In this document: positions 58,519 to 59,889 of the stretch, in pieces
Numbering within the stretch: position 1 is the stretch's first letter
Layout of the letters: every line of letters starts with the position of its first letter
Origin: a virus
Strand: one strand, 5' to 3'
DNA length: 59,889 nt
Virus record (IMG/VR): IMGVR_UViG_3300010371_000040
Span: 1 to 59,889 of that record
The notes under the pieces: generated by a model
What the model was told of the DNA's origin: nothing
Database searches by the model: none
What the model saw: the letters and a program-made list of their open reading frames with translations, nothing else
Position numbers and translations under genes: made by a program

Positions 58519-59355
58519 TCAGTGCATCAAAAAGGTGATCGGCTTGTGCGTGGCCCAACAAAGGGCGCAGGTCGCGCAACTGGTGGTCTTGTCGGTCTGC
58601 GCGGGGCAGACGATGGAGCCGGGGGGCGCGTCGGATACGCGCTCAACCACCGTGGTTCCGTTCTCGCCTGCCATGCCGGACGTGCGGACGGCGAACCGGT
58701 CCCACAGCGTGACCCGGCACGATTTGACTGCGCGACCGATCGGCGTGTCTGGTGCCCAGGCGGTGTACCCGAACACGCGCAAGGCCGGATAGTCTTCAAG
58801 CCACCGCGCCCACTGCCACACGTAGTCGACCGAATAGAAGTCGCCGAGCACGTGGAGCCGGACGACAAAGCCTTGCGGGTGGCGCAACTGCAGAACGGCG
58901 AGTTCGACCGACAGTCGCCAGATCAGCGCGTCACCGTGCCGATATCGTTTCGCCGCCTGCATGTGGTTGCCGTAGCACGAGGCATAGAGCGCGCAGGCCG
59001 TCGGGCACGTCGCGCGCTCTTCCAGTGCCAGCGTGTAGATCGGGAAGCCGCGCCAGTGGCCTTTGAGCACCTCGCCGCCCAGCTTGCGCGAATACGATCC
59101 CGGCTTGATGATCGGCTGGTCGCCAGTCGGATCGAATACGCGCGTCGGGAATAGAGTGCGCGCGCCGCGGATCGCGTCATGCCCCGGCTTAAGCACGACG
59201 CGGCGGGTGCCCTTGTGGTGCAGGTTCTCGCGGATGGACTGGCCGTCGATTGCGCCCTTGGTCGTGCCCATCGCGTGGGCGATTTCGGTCGCAGACAGGC
59301 CGGCGGCCCAATGTGCCCGAAGCTCGGCTCGCTTTTCATCGGTCCAGGTGATCAT
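58519..59355 (-). CDS. Gp88-like protein with GcrA-type N-terminal HTH
   Basis: 278 residues from ATG 59355. Residues 3-48 (TWTDEKRAELRAHWAAGLSA then EIAHAMGTTKGAIDGQSIRE) resemble the DNA-binding domain of the alphaproteobacterial regulator GcrA. The rest has C117PTAC121ALYASC127YGN, VVRLHVLGDFYSVDYVW (HVxGDFxS) and FGYTAWAPDTPIG, the pattern of the phage Gp88 family, ending in a CPAQ ... CATCALC cluster. The Gp88 fold is thought to be metal-cluster-related; the function is unknown. Confidence 0.65.
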   Translation of the reverse strand: MITWTDEKRAELRAHWAAGLSATEIAHAMGTTKGAIDGQSIRENLHHKGTRRVVLKPGHDAIRGARTLFPTRVFDPTGDQPIIKPGSYSRKLGGEVLKGHWRGFPIYTLALEERATCPTACALYASCYGNHMQAAKRYRHGDALIWRLSVELAVLQLRHPQGFVVRLHVLGDFYSVDYVWQWARWLEDYPALRVFGYTAWAPDTPIGRAVKSCRVTLWDRFAVRTSGMAGENGTTVVERVSDAPPGSIVCPAQTDKTTSCATCALCWATHKPITFLMH

Positions 59356-59555
59356 CGCGGCAACCCCGCAGCCATGTCGCGCCACGACAGGTACATGCCG
59401 AGCAGCATCACCAGCGGCCAGAACATGCACACGACCGACCAGAACCACGAATATCTGATGATGTCGGGATCGGTCTGGCCGTCGGTCGCGACGATCCACG
59501 CGTGGAACCGGACGCAGGTCCAGCCATATGCCAGCGTGGCGAGGAAGATGATCAT
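59352..59555 (-). CDS. Small membrane protein, 67 residues
   Basis: Coupled by ATGA at both ends. Two hydrophobic segments (MIIFLATLAYGWTCVRFHAW and WFWSVVCMFWPLVMLLGMYL) separated by a polar loop. Early membrane protein of unknown role, perhaps superinfection exclusion. Confidence 0.6.
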   Translation of the reverse strand: MIIFLATLAYGWTCVRFHAWIVATDGQTDPDIIRYSWFWSVVCMFWPLVMLLGMYLSWRDMAAGLPR

Positions 59556-59889
59556 TTCGCCCGCGCCTCGACTTCCGCGATGATCTTTTCCGCGAGGTCA
59601 CGGCACTGCGATCCCGTGCGCCAATGCGCGCGTGACTCGTCGAAAGTGAACCAGCGGCAGCCGGCGCTGATGCGCCAGGTGCCGTCGCGCAGCGGAACGC
59701 CAAGAAAGCGATAGCCGCGGAGATCTTCGCCGCCATCGATGAGGGCGGTCAGGCCCGGGTTGTTCACGATCCAGACGTCGGTGGCGCCCGACAGGTCCGG
59801 CAGGGCGGTCAGGCCCGGGTTGTTCACGATCCTGACGACGGTGGCGCCCGACAGGTCCGGCAGGGCGGTCAGGCCCGGGTTGTTCTCGA
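59552..59889 (-). CDS. Leucine-rich-like repeat protein, C-terminal part (enters from window end)
   Basis: Continues the gene starting at 257. From 59889 the frame reads repeat units NNPGLTALPDLSGATDVxIx, then the C-terminal domain GYRFLGVPLRDGTWRISAGC-RWFTFDESRAHW, known from many phage LRR-type proteins. Overlapping the window ends by 55 bp keeps the frame; joining them end-to-end does not. Stop at 59552, coupled to the membrane-protein gene. Confidence 0.8.
   Translation of the reverse strand, partial: ENNPGLTALPDLSGATVVRIVNNPGLTALPDLSGATDVWIVNNPGLTALIDGGEDLRGYRFLGVPLRDGTWRISAGCRWFTFDESRAHWRTGSQCRDLAEKIIAEVEARAK
59743..59889. repeat. 60-bp tandem repeats, right end
   Basis: About two and a half copies of the unit also found at 1-180. 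The last 55 bases equal bases 1-55 except for one position (a at 59838, t at 4). Marks the point where a circular or permuted genome was opened. Confidence 0.95.

Overview
The window reads as one essentially complete tailed-phage genome of podovirus type, about 60 kb and GC-rich, probably from an alphaproteobacterial (sphingomonad- or rhizobial-like) host. The phage call rests on an ordered virion block: large terminase, portal, scaffold-like protein, major capsid protein, three tandem connector-like paralogues, a tail hub, Gly/Ala-rich ejection-type proteins, tail fibre and tailspike. There is no tape measure, tail tube or sheath. The host guess rests on a GcrA-type helix-turn-helix, an RMF/CrpP-like domain and general protein style, and is an inference.

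The two ends of the window lie in the same 60-bp tandem repeat inside one minus-strand gene. Positions 1-55 match 59835-59889 with a single mismatch, and overlapping the ends restores one reading frame. The molecule is therefore most likely circular or circularly permuted, with the assembly broken in the repeat. Read as a circle, there is a divergent control region at about 1610-1714. A minus-strand arm runs 1609 -> 1/59889 -> 52310 and carries a repeat protein, a Gp88-like protein, an SMC-like ATPase, a DEDD exonuclease, a YqaJ-type exonuclease and RecT. A plus-strand arm runs 1715 -> 52239. The arms converge at a rho-independent terminator at about 52266-52300.

Plus arm, early part (1715-18100): a Cro-like protein, an acyl carrier protein, an RMF-like protein, a TGT/DpdA-like protein, a RuvC-like resolvase, an SF2 helicase, a frameshifted HTH gene and a DNA methyltransferase. 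These are followed by a replication-initiation protein, a primase zinc ribbon in a separate frame, a TOPRIM/DnaB-type primase-helicase, and a C5-methyltransferase gutted by replacement of its middle. Then come a HEPN-like protein, a Lar-like protein, a divergent HTH regulator with a small serine recombinase, and a run of very small genes, several with one membrane segment. No DNA or RNA polymerase was recognised, so host enzymes are probably used.

Plus arm, late part (18266-52239): packaging, head, connector, ejection proteins, and four consecutive tail-type genes that all begin with Sec signal-peptide-like sequences. Holin/lipoprotein-type lysis candidates follow, but no endolysin was recognised. 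Foreign-looking minus-strand islands interrupt this arm: an HNH endonuclease after the capsid gene, and a cassette (24047-26011) after the portal gene.

The most unusual element is in that cassette. A minus-strand gene for a 207-residue protein with a Gly/Arg-rich C-terminal motif (faintly RAMP/Cas7-like) is followed, straight after its stop codon, by about 390 bp of in-register pentanucleotide repeat (GGNNN on the gene's strand). Two A/T-rich blocks of exactly 20 nt interrupt the repeat, and the tract ends in a perfect hairpin. A divergent ribbon-helix-helix gene and a palindrome sit upstream. A second system-level signal is a dispersed 9-mer, ACTACACCR, counted 11 times by eye, mostly in small gaps or near start codons, and once inside the spacer of a good promoter next to the HTH regulator. 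It resembles a dispersed-operator (stoperator) system.
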